Counted from the stretch's first letter, positions 24,575 to 63,870 are shown. The stretch is DNA of 64,000 nucleotides from Homarus americanus (GCF_018991925.1 NW_024756914.1:5406329-5470328), one strand, 5' to 3'. The notes: generated from the sequence alone by a model not told the origin. Numbers and translations are program-made.

Positions 24575-25135
24575 TGGTGGACGATTGTGGCGGATGACTG
24601 GTGGATGACTGATAGATGACTGTGGTGGATGACTTTGGTGGATGACTGTGGTGGATGACTGTGGCAGATGACTGTAATGGATGACTGTGGTGGATGACTG
24701 TGGTGGATGAATGTGATGGGTGACTGATGAATGACTGTGATGGGTGACTGTGATGGGTGACTGTGATGGATAACTTTGGTGGACGACTGTGGCGGATGAC
24801 TGTGGTGGATGACTGGCGGATAACTGTGATGGATAACTTTGGTGGATGACTGTGGCGGATGACTGTGGTGGATGACTGGCGGATGACTGTGATGGATGAC
24901 TTTGGTGGATGACTGGCGGATGACTGTGATGGATGACTGTGGCGGATGATGACTGCATGGTGGATGACTGGCGGATGACTGTGATGGATAACTTTGGTGG
25001 ACGACTGTGGCGGATGACTGTGGTGGATGACTGGCGGATAACTGTGATGGATGACTTTGGTGGATGACTGTGATGGATGACTGTGGCGGATGACTGTGGC
25101 AGATAACTGTGGTGGATATATGTGGCGGATGACTT
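24575..25135. repeat. Minisatellite, about 14 bp unit
   Basis: Some 38 copies of gatgactgtggtgg and gatgactggcg variants. Confidence 0.94.
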
Positions 25136-25264
25136 AAGGAGAGACTACCACTGCCGAGTTACGCATGTCTTAATAAATCTAAAACACTTCAGCTGGGAGG
25201 AAATTATTGGTCAGTAAAAGTGCCTTGATATAGTGTAGTGTGGATCAAGATGGTGTCTCCATGA

Positions 25265-25630
25265 CTTTATGTGATGTGGGTGTGGTGGTGTGATGTGGGT
25301 GTGGTGGTGTGATGTGTGGGTGTGGTGGTGTGATGTGGGGGTGTGGTGGTGTGATGTGTATGTGGTGGTGTGATGTGGGGGTGTGGTGGTGTGATGTGGG
25401 GGTGTGGTGTGTGATGTGTGTGGTGGTGATGTGGGGTGTGTGGTGTGATGTGTGGGGTGGTGGATGTGATGGTGGTGTGATGGTGGTGTGATGTGGGTGT
25501 GGTGGTGTGATGTGGGTGTGGTGGTGTGATGTGTGGGTGTGGTGGTGTGATGTGGGGGTGTGGTGGTGTGATGTGTATGTGGTGGTGTGATGTGGGGGTG
25601 TGGTGGTGTGATGTGGGGGTGTGGTAGTAG
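25265..25630. repeat. Minisatellite, about 18 bp unit
   Basis: Copies of gtggtggtgtgatgtggg. The left and right halves repeat one another, suggesting a block duplication. Confidence 0.93.
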
Positions 25631-25693
25631 TGACGATGTATACAGTAATGTGTGTAGCAGTCAATATTATTTTAAGATCATACCTATTATTTC

Positions 25694-25696
<3 letters not shown>

Positions 25697-25741
<45 letters not shown>
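25697..25741. repeat. (CT)n microsatellite
   Basis: Uninterrupted CT tract. Confidence 0.97.
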
Positions 25742-25744
<3 letters not shown>

Positions 25745-25904
25745 AGTCGTGTTCCGGGTAAAGTAATCAACTAAGCCGTTTTATCTCCGGGTTCTCTAAT
25801 CTTATTTCGGGATACGGTATTCAGTAAGTCGTTTTATTGCGGTTTGTGTAATCGGTTTATTGTGACATGGCGGTTTATATAATCGGGTTATTCTTATGGC
25901 CACT

Positions 25905-26112
25905 GATTGATTACTTGATTGATTGATTGATTTATTGATTGATTTATTGGTTGATTGATTAATTGATTGATAGATTGATTTCTTGGTTGACTGATTTACT
26001 GACTGACTGATTTACTGATTGATTTCTTGATTTCTTGGTTGACTGACTGACCGACCGACTGATTGATTGATTGATTGATTTACTGACTGACTGATTGATT
26101 GATTGAATGATT
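25905..26112. repeat. (TGAT)n-type repeat
   Basis: ttgattgattgatt with gactgact variants. Confidence 0.93.
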
Positions 26113-26264
26113 GGTCGTAATACCTGTTGAATGTTGGCAGGTACGGACACGAAATCAAGAGACTTAAGAAATATGAAAATAACTGAACGAATTTGAGGTG
26201 CTGTGCGCGGAGGAAAATGGAGGAGAACAGTTAGGTGGGGAGGAGGACAACGGAAGCTGCTGTG

Positions 26265-26600
26265 AGAAGAGGAGGAGGAGGAGGAGGAGGAGGAGGAGGA
26301 CAAAAGGAAGCTAGTGTGAGGAGGAGGGGAGGAGGAGGAGGGGGAGGAGGAGGAGGAGAGGAAAGAAGGAGGAGGAGGACAAAAAGCTAGTGTGAGGAGG
26401 AGGAGGAGGAGGAGGAGGAGGAGGAGGAAGACAAAGAAAGCTAGTGTGAGGAGGAGGAGGAGGAGGAGGAGGAAGACGAGGAGGAGGAGGGAGAGGGTGG
26501 AGAAGACGTGTTAATGTGGTGAGAAGCAGCAGCAGGAAGACGAGGAGTAGAAGCAGGAGGAAGAAGGAAGAGTAAGGGAGCAGGGGGACTAAGGTGGACT
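26265..26600. repeat. (GGA)n repeat with a higher-order unit
   Basis: gaggaggagg runs punctuated three times by acaaa(g)aaagctagtgtga, giving a roughly 75 bp higher-order period. Confidence 0.9.
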
Positions 26601-27234
<634 letters not shown>

Positions 27235-27235
27235 G

Positions 27236-27411
27236 AGTGGAACAAGCTTAGCAACTTTGTAGTAAGTGCTGGAACTCTGGAAAGTTTCAAAAGGAGGCTA
27301 GATAGATTCATGGATGATAGAGAGTGGTAGTAACTCTCGACAGGAGCTGCCATGCACAGGCTAACCGGCCTATTGCAGACTCCTTATTTTCTTATGTTCT
27401 TATGAATCGCC
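27236..27411 (+). mobile_element. LINE 3' end fragment
   Basis: Reads [18 protein letters not shown] and then [10 protein letters not shown], the C-terminus of a CR1-type RT, followed by a 3' UTR ending attttcttatgttcttatg. It abuts the Helitron remnant. Confidence 0.75.
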
Positions 27412-28140
27412 GCCCTCCGGACGGCTCTTTCGCTAGGCCACGGTAGGACGCCACCCTCCGGGAGGCTCCACATTGTCTCACTGTAGTGCATTAAGATAGA
27501 CCACATTTTTGGTTTTGCCATTAGCAGCAAGTATGTACATATTTTTGCCAGTTCCCACTCAGGAGCATCCAACATAGAACTGTCCATGAGAGAAGCAAGG
27601 AAACACCAGGTTTAGGCCAACCATCTTTAAGGACTGTCCCTGGCTCTTGTAGATGGTCATGGCAAAGCTCACTTTAACCGGGAACTGAAGTCGCTTGAAC
27701 TCAAATGGCAGGTCAGTGGTGATGAGAGGTATCCTTGGTATAAACACGTCCTCTCCTTTAGCTTTTCCTGTCAGCATTGTAGCTTCCAGTACATGTGGCA
27801 TCATGTTCTTCACCACCAGTCTTGTGCCATTGCAAAGGATTGGTGGTTCAAGATTTCTTAAGAACATTATAGGAGTTCCAATCTTGAGAGTGAGGTGGTG
27901 AGGAGGCATTCCAGCGGGCTCCAAAGAATTAAGGAATTCTGCAGGGTACTGGACTGCTGGGTCCTGGTCGATTACTGTATCAACAGATTTGAATGAGGTC
28001 TCACTGCATGGAAGCTGTCTGAGTAGAGTCATGTTGATTTCAGCCACTGTTTCATTCTTTGGTGCCAGAATTGCGCGTTCACTCAGCCACTTGTGATCCT
28101 TGCAGTGGTGGATAATGTTTGGGTAGACCATGTTAGTGAG
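27412..28140 (-). pseudogene. Helitron Pif1-type helicase, C-terminal part (broken)
   Basis: The minus strand reads NETVAEINMTLLRQLPC, then LKIGTPIMFLRNLEPP, NGTRLVV, FPVKVSFAMTIYKSQGQSL and FSHGQFYVGCS, the late helicase motifs (including the SF1 motif VI region) of Helitron Rep-helicase proteins. It continues past a stop as a typical KNVVYLNALQ tail. The N-terminal helicase motifs are absent. Not a host PIF1: the LEPPILCNGTRL and FYVGCS blocks are Helitron hallmarks. Confidence 0.88.
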
Positions 28141-28383
28141 CTCAGTTGAGGACTTTACAACATTTTCACATCCACAGAGAGAGGGAAAGAAAGAGAATAT
28201 ATACTTTGGGAGAATTACTAAGGAAAGAAACAGAGAAAATTATATAAAAGACTGAGAGAGAAAGACACTTATAACTATTAAACCTTACCATATTAAAGTG
28301 TTTATGGTATATCATCTGAAGTCTTATATATGAGTGGTAGTTATAACCTTATATCTTAACAATTCTAATGTTTTGATCCTTTC

Positions 28384-28660
28384 TTATGATGTTGAGCCCA
28401 AATAATAATGAATGAATAATGTTTTTCTTTCACGCGCATATGTAGTATATTGGGAGCCCTCCCCTCCCCTCCCCTCTCCTCCACAAAAAAAATCACTATT
28501 TATAATGTAATAATTCAGCCAGATCAAGACATGGGCATGTGGTAGACCTCGTTTCTGCCACTCAATGGAATACATGCAGCACCGTGTAGGGCCAAAGATA
28601 AATAGTTCATTAACGGTGTATGTAAGTTTCACTATGTTTTTCACTACAACGGTACAGCAA
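28384..28660 (-). pseudogene. Helitron Rep (HUH) domain fragment
   Basis: The minus strand reads YSIEWQKRGLPHAHVLIWL, the Helitron-like N domain with the HxH of the HUH nuclease. It lies upstream of the helicase remnant in the same orientation, so the two are pieces of one element with a large internal deletion. Confidence 0.8.
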
Positions 28661-28709
28661 AGGATATTTTTCTAGCATTAAACTGTTTTTATTTTATTGT
28701 CAAATCATC

Positions 28710-29218
28710 ACTACATATAACATCATCCATCATCACTACATATAACACCATCCATCATCACTACATATAACACCACCCATCATCACTACATATAACACCA
28801 TCCACATCACTACATATAACATCATCCATCATCACAACATATAACACTATCCATCATCACTACATATAACACCATCCATCATCACTACATACAACACCAT
28901 CCATCATCACTACATATAACACCACCCATCATCACTACATATAACACCATCCATCATTACTACATATAACATCACCCATCATCACTACATATAACACCAT
29001 CCATCATCACTACATATAACACCATCCATCATCACTACATATAACACCACCCATCATCACTACATATAACACCATCCATCATCACTACATATAACACCAC
29101 CCATCATCACTACATATAACAACATCCATCATCACTACATATAATATCATCATCCATCATCACTACATATAACACCATCCATCATGACTACATATAACAC
29201 CATCCATCATCACTACAG
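28710..29218. repeat. Minisatellite, about 22 bp unit
   Basis: About 22 copies of catcactacatataacacca with tc or cc linker. Confidence 0.95.
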
Positions 29219-29287
29219 ATCGGTAAAGTAGTTTCCGAGATTCTCGTGCGGACACACACACAAATACACACAGACATACTTCTTTGT

Positions 29288-29302
29288 TATATATATATAT
29301 AT

Positions 29303-29373
<71 letters not shown>
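29288..29373. repeat. (TA)n microsatellite
   Basis: One short aaa interruption near 29303. Confidence 0.96.
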
Positions 29374-29380
<7 letters not shown>

Positions 29381-29502
29381 CACAGTATATCTGTCGTGTT
29401 TTATGCAGTAGACGGTAATATGATGCAGTCCAGTAAGAAAACAGAATAATGAAGGGAACAAATGCAATTATTTATATGAGAGAGAGAGTGTATGTATATG
29501 TG

Positions 29503-29775
29503 TGTAATGGTCAACATGCTCTCCTCGTGAAGAGAGGGACCTGTTCGATCCTGCAGTGAAACTATGGCAAGTTTTACGCGCTATTTCTGTCTACCCAGCA
29601 GTAATGGACCTGGATGTTAATTGATTTGCGGATCGTGTTCCGGGGTAATGGTTAGCCAGTGCAGTTGGCGAGTTGTCCGGTCTTCTCGGACTATTACTTG
29701 ACACTGGGCCATGCAGCTCGTTAACTCAGGGTGTGGTTGTTGTGTTGGCTACAGCTTCTACACCTTAAACAAATT
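29503..29775 (+). mobile_element. tRNA-derived SINE (family A), copy 2
   Basis: Head with taatggtcaacatgctctcc and B-box-like tgttcgatcc. The body matches 5495-5690 (ggacctggatg, ggtaatggttagccagtg, cttgacactgggccat). Same orientation as copy 1. Confidence 0.78.
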
Positions 29776-29884
29776 CACGCCAGGTGGCCCTTGGAGGCCA
29801 TCCTCGTTACACGAGGGGCAACCATTATTTTATCATCAAACACTACAGATAGCCGAATGTTTGGGGTCGTGTTCGTCAATCCAG

Positions 29885-30245
29885 CCTAAGTGTTCCGCTC
29901 GCTTTCTCTTTGCCTCACCTCTTCTTTCCTTCTTCTCCTACCCCATCCTCCCTTCTCGTCCCTCCCCCTTTTTTCCCTCTCCTTCCCTTCCCTATACTCT
30001 ATTTTCCTTCTTCTCCTCTCTCCTATCCCAACCTTCCTTTTGCTACCATCTCCTCTTCTCTTTCCTTGCCTCCTTTCTTCTCCATTCCCTTTCCTCTCCT
30101 CTCTTTCCTTTCCCTCCTCTCCCCTCTTCCCCTTTCCTCTCCCTACCATCTACTTCTCTTCCTTTCTCCTCTCTTCTCTTCTTCTTTCTCTTCCTCTCTC
30201 CTCTTCTTCCCCTTCCTCTCCTCTTCTTCTCCCTCCCCTCTCACC
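29885..30245. repeat. Pyrimidine-rich low complexity
   Basis: ctcctcttctcc-type sequence. Confidence 0.92.
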
Positions 30246-30274
30246 ATAATCAAGTGGCACAACCAACTCACTAC

Positions 30275-31365
30275 ACTGGAAGCCCCCACACCACGCAACA
30301 AGCCCCCACACCATGCAACAAGCCCCCACACCATGCAACAAGCCCCCACACCGTGCAACAAGCCGCCACACCGTGCAACAAGCCCCACACCATGCAACAA
30401 GCCGCCACACCATGCAACAAGCCCCACACCGTGCAACAAGCCGCCACACCATGCAACAAGCCCCACACCGTGCAACAAGCCGCCACGTAACAAGCCCCAC
30501 ACCATGCAACAAGTCACACCATGCAACAAGCCGCCACACCATGCAACACGCCACACCATGCAACAAGCCACACCATGCAACAAGCCCCACACCATGCAAA
30601 GCCCCACACCATGCAACAAGCCACACCATGCAACAAGCCCCATACCGTGCAACAAGACGCCACACCACACAACAAGCCCCACACCATGCAACAAGCCCAC
30701 ACCATGCAACAAGCCGCCACACCATGCAACAAGCCGCCACACCATGCAACAAGCCCCCACACCATGCAAAAGCCCCCACACCTGCAACAAGCCGCCACAC
30801 CATGCAACAAGCCCCCACACTGCAACAAGACGCCACACCACGCAAAGCCCCACACCATGCAACAAGCCCCACACCATGCAACAAGCCTCCACACCACGCA
30901 ACAAGCCCCACACCATGCAACAGCCCCACACCAGCAACAAGCCGCCACACCATGCAACAAGCCCCCACACCATGCAACAAGCCCCCACACCATGCAACAA
31001 GCCGCCACACCATGCAACAAGCCCCCACACTGTGCAACAAGCCACACCACAAGCCGCCACACCATGCAACAAGCTGCCACACCATGCAACAAGCAGCCAC
31101 ACCATGCAACAAGCCCCCACACCTGTGCAACAAGCCGCCACACCATGTAACAAGCCGCCACACCATGCAACAAGCCCCCACACTGTGCAACAAGCCGCCA
31201 CACCATGGAACAAGCCACACCATGCAACAAGCCGCCACACCATGCAACAAGCTGCCACACTAAGCAACAAGCCCCACACCCTGTAACAAGCCGCCACACC
31301 AAGCAAAAGCCGCCACACCATGCAACAAGCCGCCACACCATGCAACAAGCCAAACACAATATGCA
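30275..31365. repeat. Minisatellite, about 20 bp unit
   Basis: Some 54 copies of caccatgcaacaagccgcca and ccccaca variants. All six frames stay open for long stretches (over 400 codons on the minus strand, Cys/Trp-rich). The peptides change frame with unit-length variants, which argues against coding. Confidence 0.95.
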
Positions 31366-31489
31366 ACAGTGTAATGTTGCCTGGTGCCACACCTGTGTCT
31401 AACCTGTTTAATTAGTCCGCCCTGTCCAGGTGTGATGCTAGGGTGGTGCAGCACCAGTGAAGGGGGTGACAGGGCAATGGGTATATTAA

Positions 31490-31645
31490 AACGAACCTCA
31501 GCTTAACCTAACCTTACCTAACCTAACCTAACATAACCTAACCTAGCCTAAACTAACCTAACCTAGCGTAACCTAGCCTAACATAACCTAACTTAGCCTA
31601 ACCTAGCTTAACCTAACAAACCTATTTAACCTAAACTAATGGTGA
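31490..31645. repeat. CCTAA-type degenerate array
   Basis: cctaacctaacctagcctaa-like units. Confidence 0.9.
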
Positions 31646-31829
31646 AAGAGGGGCACTGGAGAAAGTGAGGGAGGAAGAGAAGGGAGAGGTACTAGAGGGA
31701 GGAGATAAGGAGTAATGCATTGGTGGAAGGGAGGAAGGCATTGGGGAGAGAATGAGGAGGAGGGAGGGAGGTAGAGAGGGGGACATTGAGGGATGAAGGG
31801 CGCACTAGAGGGAGAGAGGGAGGAAGGGA

Positions 31830-31881
<52 letters not shown>

Positions 31882-32090
31882 CTGGAGGCACTGGGAGGAA
31901 GAAGGAAGAGAGGGAGGCACTGAGGGGAAACCAGGAGGGTGGGAGGGAGGGAGGGGAGGGAGGGAGGAGGAGAGGAGGGAGAGAGTGGGGAGGGAGGGAG
32001 GAGGAGGGAGGAGGAGGAGGAGGGAGGGAGGGAGGAGGAGGGAGGAGGAGGAGGGAGGAGGAGGGAGGAGAGTGGTAGGGAGGCAACACA
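31646..32090. repeat. Purine-rich repeats with (GA)n core
   Basis: GA tract at 31828-31878 flanked by gggaggaggag sequence. Confidence 0.92.
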
Positions 32091-32159
32091 TACAGTATCA
32101 CTAGGACGGGCATCACTTTTCCTTGAATGCTTAATCCAATTAGACGCTGTGACCCAGAT

Positions 32160-32845
32160 GCGAATTCATCCCCTGCCACCCCCAGCCACCCCCTGCCGAC
32201 CCGCAGCCACCCATTCATCCCCTGCCACCTCCCACCCCCCCTGCCGGCCCGCCACCCCCAGCCACCCATTTATCCCCTGCCACCCCAGCCACCCCAGCCA
32301 ACCCTTCCACCCCTAGCCACCCCCAGCCACCCTTCCACCTTCAGTTACCCTTCCACCCCAGCACCCTTCCACCCCAGCCACCCTTCCACCTCAACCACCT
32401 TCCACCCCCAGCCACCCTTCCACCCCAGCCACCCCCAGCCACCCTTCCACTCAACCACCCTTCCACCTTCAGTTACCCTTCCAACCCCAGCCACCCTTCC
32501 ACCCCCAACCACCCTTCCACCCCCAACCACCCTTCCACCCCAACCATCCTTCCACCCCCAACCACCCTTTCCACCCCCGCCACCCTTCCACCCAGCCACC
32601 TTCCACCTTCAGTTCTTCCACCCCAGCCACCCTTCCACCCCCAACCACCCTTCCACCCCCAGCCACCCTTCCACCAACAACCACCCTTCCACCCCAGCCA
32701 CCCTTCCACCCCAACCACCCTTCCATCCCCAGCCACCTTCCACCCCCCAACCACCCTTCCACCCCCAACCACCCTTCCACCCCCAACCACCCTTCCACCC
32801 CCAACCACCCTTCCACCCCCCAGCCACCCTTCCACCTCCAATCAT
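32160..32845. repeat. C-rich minisatellite, about 18 bp unit
   Basis: Some 38 copies of ccacccttccacccccaa and ccag variants. Confidence 0.94.
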
Positions 32846-32859
32846 GGGATGGTGATGGT

Positions 32860-32985
32860 GTTGTAGTTGTAGTGATAATTTTGTAGTGGTGAGTGGTGGT
32901 GGTAGTGGAATGTGGTGGTGGTGGTGGTGGTGATGGTGGTAGATGGTGGTGGTGGTGGTGATATGGTGGTAGTGGTGTCGCTGTA
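32860..32985. repeat. (GGT)n-rich repeat
   Basis: ggtggtggtggtg with gat/agt interruptions. Confidence 0.92.
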
Positions 32986-33059
32986 GACTATGAGGTGTTT
33001 CTTGTTAATTATGTCTGGTGAGAGGCAGGGACGCGGCAGGACGGGGATAATGGCCCCGC

Positions 33060-34985
33060 CCCACAACCTCAACCATCAACCATCAACCATCAGCCCTCAA
33101 CCATTAGCCCCTCAACCATTAGTCCTCAACCATCAACCTCAACCATCAGCCCTCAACCATCAGCCCTCAACCATTAGGCCCTCAACCATTAGTCCTCAAC
33201 CATTAGTCCCTCAACCATCAACCCTCAACCATCAGCCTCAACCATTAGTCCCCAACCATTAGTCCTCAACCATTAGTCCCTCAACCATCAACCCCAACCA
33301 TCAGTCCTCAACCATCAACCTCAACCACCAGTCCTCAACCATCAACCTCAACCACCAGTCCTCAACCATCAGTCCTCAACCATCAACCCTCAACCATCAA
33401 CCCTCAACCATCAGCCCTCAACCATTAGTCCTCAACCATTAGTCCCCAACCATCAACCCTCAACCATCAACCCCAACCATCAACCCTCAACCATCAACCC
33501 TCAACCATCAACCCTCAACCATCAACCCTCAACCATCAACCCTCAACCATCAACCCCAACCACCAGTCCTCAACCACCAGTCCTCAGCCATCAACCCTCA
33601 ACCATCAGTCCTCAACCATCAACCCTCAACCATCAACCCCAACCACCAACCCCAACCACCAGTCCTAACCACCAGTCCTCAACCATCAACCCCCAACCAT
33701 CAGTCCTCAACCATCAACCCTCAACCATCAACCCTCAACCATCAACCTCAACCACCAGTCCCTAACCACCAGTCCTCAACCATCAACCTCAACCATCAGT
33801 CCTCAACCATCAACCCTCAACCATCAACCCCAACCATCAACCCCACCACCAGTCCAACCATCAACCAACCATCAGTCCTCAACCACCAGTCCTCAACCAC
33901 CAGTCCCCAACCATCAACCCCAACCATCAACCCTCAACCATCAACCCTCAACCATCAGCCCTCAACCATCAACCCTCAACCATCAACCCTCAACCATCAG
34001 CCCTCAACCATCAACCCTCACCATCAACCCTCAACCATCAACCCTCAACCATCAGCCTCAACCATCAACCCTCAACCATCAACCCCAACCACCAGTCCCC
34101 AACACCAGTCCCCAACCATCAACCCTCAACCACCAGTCCTCAACCACCAGTCCTCAACCACCAGTCCTCAACCATCAACCTCAACCATCAACCCTCAACC
34201 ATCAACCCTCAACCATCAACCTCAACCATCAACCCCAACCATCAACCCTCAACCATCAGCCTCAACCATCAACCCTCAACCATCAACCCTCAACCACCAG
34301 TCCAACCATCAACCCTCAACCATCAGTCCTCAACCACCAGTCCTCAACCAACAGTCCTCAACCACCAGTCCTCAACCATCAACCTCAACCATCAACCCCA
34401 ACCATCAACCCTCAACCATCAACCCTCAACCATCAACCCTCAACCATCAACCCTCAACCATCAACCCCAAACCATCAACCCTCAACCATCAACCTCAACC
34501 ATCGTCCTCAACCACCAGTCCTCAACCATCAACCCTCAACCATCAACCCTCAACCATCAACCCTCAACCATCAACCCTCAACCATCAACCTCAACCATCA
34601 ACCCTCAACCATAACCCTCAACCCTCAACCCTCAACCTCAACCATCAACCCTCAACCATCAACCCTCCAACCATCAACCCTCAACCAACCATCAACCTCA
34701 ACCCTCAACCCTCAACCATCAACCTCAACCATCAACCCCTCAACCATCAACCCTCAACCATCAACCTCAACCATCAACCAACCTCAACCATCAACCCTCA
34801 ACCATCAACCCTCAACCATCAACCCTCAACCATCAACCCTCAACCATCAACCCTCAACCATCATCCTCAACCACCAATCCCAACCATCAACCCTCAACCA
34901 TCAACCTCAACCAACCTCAACCATCAACCCTCAACCATCAACCCCAACCATCAACCTCAACCATCAGCCTTTAACCTCTATCCTC
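33060..34985. repeat. Large minisatellite, about 14 bp unit
   Basis: About 1.9 kb of ctcaaccatcaacc, with ctcaaccaccagtc and ccattagtcc variants. It is the largest array in the window. Confidence 0.96.
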
Positions 34986-35089
34986 ATCCTCAACCACCAG
35001 TCTTCAACCCTCAGCCCTTAACCTTATCCGTTAGGCCCTCAACCAATCAGCCCTCATCTCTCACCCACAACCTCCCAATTAACTCAGAG

Positions 35090-35215
35090 AACAGCTGTGG
35101 GGGTGGGGTAGGGGAGGAAGGGAAAGGGAGGAGGAAGGGAAGAGGAAGGGGGAAAGGAGGAAGGGGAGGAATGGGAAGAGGGAGGAAGGAAGGAAAGGAG
35201 GAAGGATGAAGGTAA
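35090..35215. repeat. Purine-rich low complexity
   Basis: gggaggaagg-type sequence. Confidence 0.88.
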
Positions 35216-35324
35216 TCTATCCATACTCATATTTTATCTTGAGTTCGTTTAGGTAAGTTTGGTTCGGTCGAGTTAGGTTTGGTTAGACCATGAAAACACC
35301 AGCGCACAAATACATCAACAACAA

Positions 35325-35740
<416 letters not shown>

Positions 35741-36090
35741 AGAGAGAGGGTGGGTGAGGGAGGGAGTCAGGGGGTGAGGGAGGGAGGAGGGAGTCAGGGG
35801 GTGAGGGAGGAGGGAGTCAGGGAGGGAGGGAGGTGAGGTCAAGGGGGAGGAGGGAGGGAGTCAGGGGTGAGGGGAGGAGGAGTCAGGGGAGGAGGAGAGA
35901 AGGAGTGAGTTAAGGGTGAGGGAGGAGGGGAGGAGTGAGCTAGGGGTGAGGGAAGGAGTCAGGGGGTGAGGGAGAGAGGAGGGAGTCAGGGGGAGGGAGG
36001 GAGGGAGTCAAGGTGAGGGAGGAGGGAGTCAGGGGTGAGGGAGGAAGTCAGGGAAGGGGGAGGGAATCAGTGAGGGAGGGAGTCAGGGGT
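35741..36090. repeat. Purine-rich minisatellite, about 20-25 bp unit
   Basis: Copies of gagggagtcagggggtgagg with gagga insertions. Confidence 0.92.
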
Positions 36091-36114
36091 TCTCTCTCTG
36101 TACGGATCTATCAT

Positions 36115-36870
36115 CGTGGCTGGGATCATTAACCGTCCTCGTTCACCTGGGACCATTAACCGTCCTCGTTAACACCTCGTTCACCTGGGACCATTAACCA
36201 CCTCGTTCACGATCTCGCCTCGTTCACCTGGGATCATTAACCACCCTCGTTCACCTGGGACCATTAACCATCCTCGTTCACCTGGGACCATTAACCACCC
36301 CTCGTTCACCTGGGATCATTAACCGTCCCTCGTTCACCTGGGACCATTAACCACCCCTCGTTCACCTGGGATCATTAACCATCCCTCGTTCACCTGGGAC
36401 CATTAACCATCCCCGTTCACCTGGGATCATTAACCGTCCCTCGTTCACCTGGGACCATTAACCGTCCCTCGTTCACCTGGGACCATTAACCGTCCCTCGT
36501 TCACCTGGGACCATTAACCGTCCCTCGTTCACCTGGGACCATTGACCTCCCTCGTTCAGCTGGACATTAACCGTCCTCGTTCACCTGGGACCATTAACCA
36601 TCCCTCGTTCACCTTGGACCATTAACCACCCTCGTTCACCTGGGATCATTAAACGTCCCTCGTTCATCTGGGACCATTAACCACCCTCGTTCACCTGGGA
36701 CCATTAACCACCCCTCGTTCACCTGGGACCATTAATCACCCCTCGTTCACCTGGGACCATTAACCACCCCTCGTTTACCTGGGACCATTAACCACCCTCG
36801 TTCACCTGGGACCATTAACCGTCCTCGTTCAACCTGGGACCATTGACCACCCCTCGTTCACCTGCCTCAT
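36115..36870. repeat. Minisatellite, about 28 bp unit
   Basis: Some 27 copies of cctcgttcacctgggaccat with taaccgtc or taaccacc. It ends about 770 bp before the POMGNT1 start codon. Confidence 0.95.
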
Positions 36871-37149
36871 ATGTCACTAACGTCACTGCAGGGAGACTCT
36901 CCAATCAGCGGTACGATACCTCATTCATACCCTGAAACGCGTGTGTTCTGCCAGGGTCGCTAAATATCTCCCCAGGTAATATTTACCTTACAGATTTTTG
37001 CTGAAACAGAACGGACAGGATTCCATTACCTGACCCCAATATTGTGTTAACTGTTGTTACCTATATTGACCTGTGTATTGTTTTACTGTTATTGACCCTC
37101 CTCCCTTCTCTCTACTCTACCAATCCTGTGTCAGTGTTCAATTTGTGCT
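36871..37149. other. Unique sequence upstream of the POMGNT1 promoter candidate
   Basis: Contains one ccaatcag motif at about 36900. No other feature recognised. Confidence 0.4.
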
Positions 37150-37260
37150 ATCAAACTTGGATTTTGATTGGTTAATCCGGGGGAAGGGGAGGGCCATATT
37201 GAAGGGTCCAACGTGATTGGTTGGACGGCCACACTCAAATACGTCATCTGGAGCTCTCGT
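37150..37260 (+). promoter_or_regulatory. Candidate POMGNT1 promoter with two inverted CCAAT boxes
   Basis: Two GATTGGTT motifs (about 37158 and 37217) flank a G-rich stretch (gggggaaggggaggg). This is the only clearly unique, non-repetitive sequence in the 500 bp upstream of the start codon. The NF-Y-like reading is inference from motif and position; no TATA box was identified. Confidence 0.3.
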
Positions 37261-37338
37261 TTTGCGGCAAACTGTCACAGTCAAGGTTTTCAGTATACAG
37301 TATATCTAACTCTCTGTCTGTGTCTCTCTCTCAGCCAC

Positions 37339-37544
<206 letters not shown>

Positions 37545-37637
37545 CTCACATCCTTACTGACAGGTATGCTTTCCCCAGGTGGTGATGGTGTCCCAGTAGG
37601 TGTGACAACCTCGTAGGAGGAGGTGTGAGAGGCGGGC

Positions 37638-62706
<25,069 letters not shown>

Positions 62707-63870
62707 CAGTTGGCTGTGCTGGTGATTGAGCGAGATGTTCTGGTAATATACAGTTGGATGTCATATTGTTCATGGGAGCAATGTTTTCAAAGCCGATGGT
62801 AATGCAGGATAACATGACAATGTATCAATCACCCAAGAGAAGTTTGGGTGTTATAAAAGTCCTTGTGCACCTGCAATAATTGAAAATATCGTTAAATCCA
62901 TTTTTCTACTTACAGTAAATATTGGAAATGGTCATCATAGCAAATGTTGGAAGTGGATATCATTACCAATATTTACTAAGTAGAACAAGGTGTATAACAG
63001 GGAGCAACAGGAACCTTTCTAAAACCCTATACAGTACAGTATTTACCACTGCATACCGGTATATGCTTTTCAGCACATTCTTAGGATTTTGGTACTATAC
63101 AGTATGTCTTTTTATGACTTGATCATGAAACAACAGCTTGGAACCATAACTGTATTGAATGAATTAAAGGCATATGTTGTACAGTATAGTATATATGGTA
63201 CTGTATAAGCTTAAGCTGTATGATTACTCTTGGTATGAGTTAAAGATACATAGAATATTTATATGTTAAAGCTATACGTGCATTTCCACCACGTGTCATC
63301 ATCCTAGGTCTAACCTAACTAGTCAGGTGGAAACTATGTTAGTTACACACACATCTGTTCTCTGTTAAGACCTTCATTGTTGCAGTGTTAATACAGGAGG
63401 AAACCAAAGTACATGGAGAAAACCTTCAACATTTGGTAGCTAAACTTTGGATAACTCTTCACATCTGACCCAGGGATTGAGGGGAAGCAGTGATGAGAGG
63501 CAAACATGCTACTGTCAACACCCAACTATTTCTTCCTAATCTTACTCATGCTTCGGAAATTCAGCTGCACACTATTGCCAAGTTGCCAACTCGTCTCCCA
63601 AACTTTGTGATGAATTGTTTTTATATATACAGTACAGTATTGTGAATACCTCATTCGTGTATCATTTAATTTAAAGGAGTAATTTTAGCTTTACAGTGCC
63701 GGACGAGTACAGTTGTTGCACCTAACTGAATAGAAAAACCAACATGTCGATTACAGGTATTTGGCGTTTGTTAATGGGTTTGATGCTTGACTTTGTGGTG
63801 ATGTATAATGATTCAACTATTGAGTTTGTAAGCACTGCATTCTGAATAAAAGTTTTTAACTTATGGTTCA
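62707..63870 (+). other. POMGNT1 3' untranslated region (probable)
   Basis: AT-rich sequence without coding signal from the stop codon to the first strong AATAAA at 63845. It has many short tacagta/tactgta motifs. The true cleavage site is inferred, not seen. Confidence 0.55.
63845..63850 (+). terminator. Polyadenylation signal AATAAA
   Basis: Canonical AATAAA followed within about 30 bases by T/GT-rich sequence. It lies 1.1 kb past the POMGNT1 stop. An earlier ATTAAA-like aattaaagg near 63162 is an alternative. Confidence 0.5.

Noticed and set aside
27559..28131. Host PIF1 helicase exon
   Set aside because: Sequence blocks are those of Helitron Rep-helicase proteins, with a nearby Rep HUH fragment in the same orientation and a premature stop.
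30143..31390. ORFs of 300-458 codons on both strands over the 20 bp array
   Set aside because: All frames are open because of the unit composition; peptides switch frame with indels between units; no start context, splice sites or similarity.
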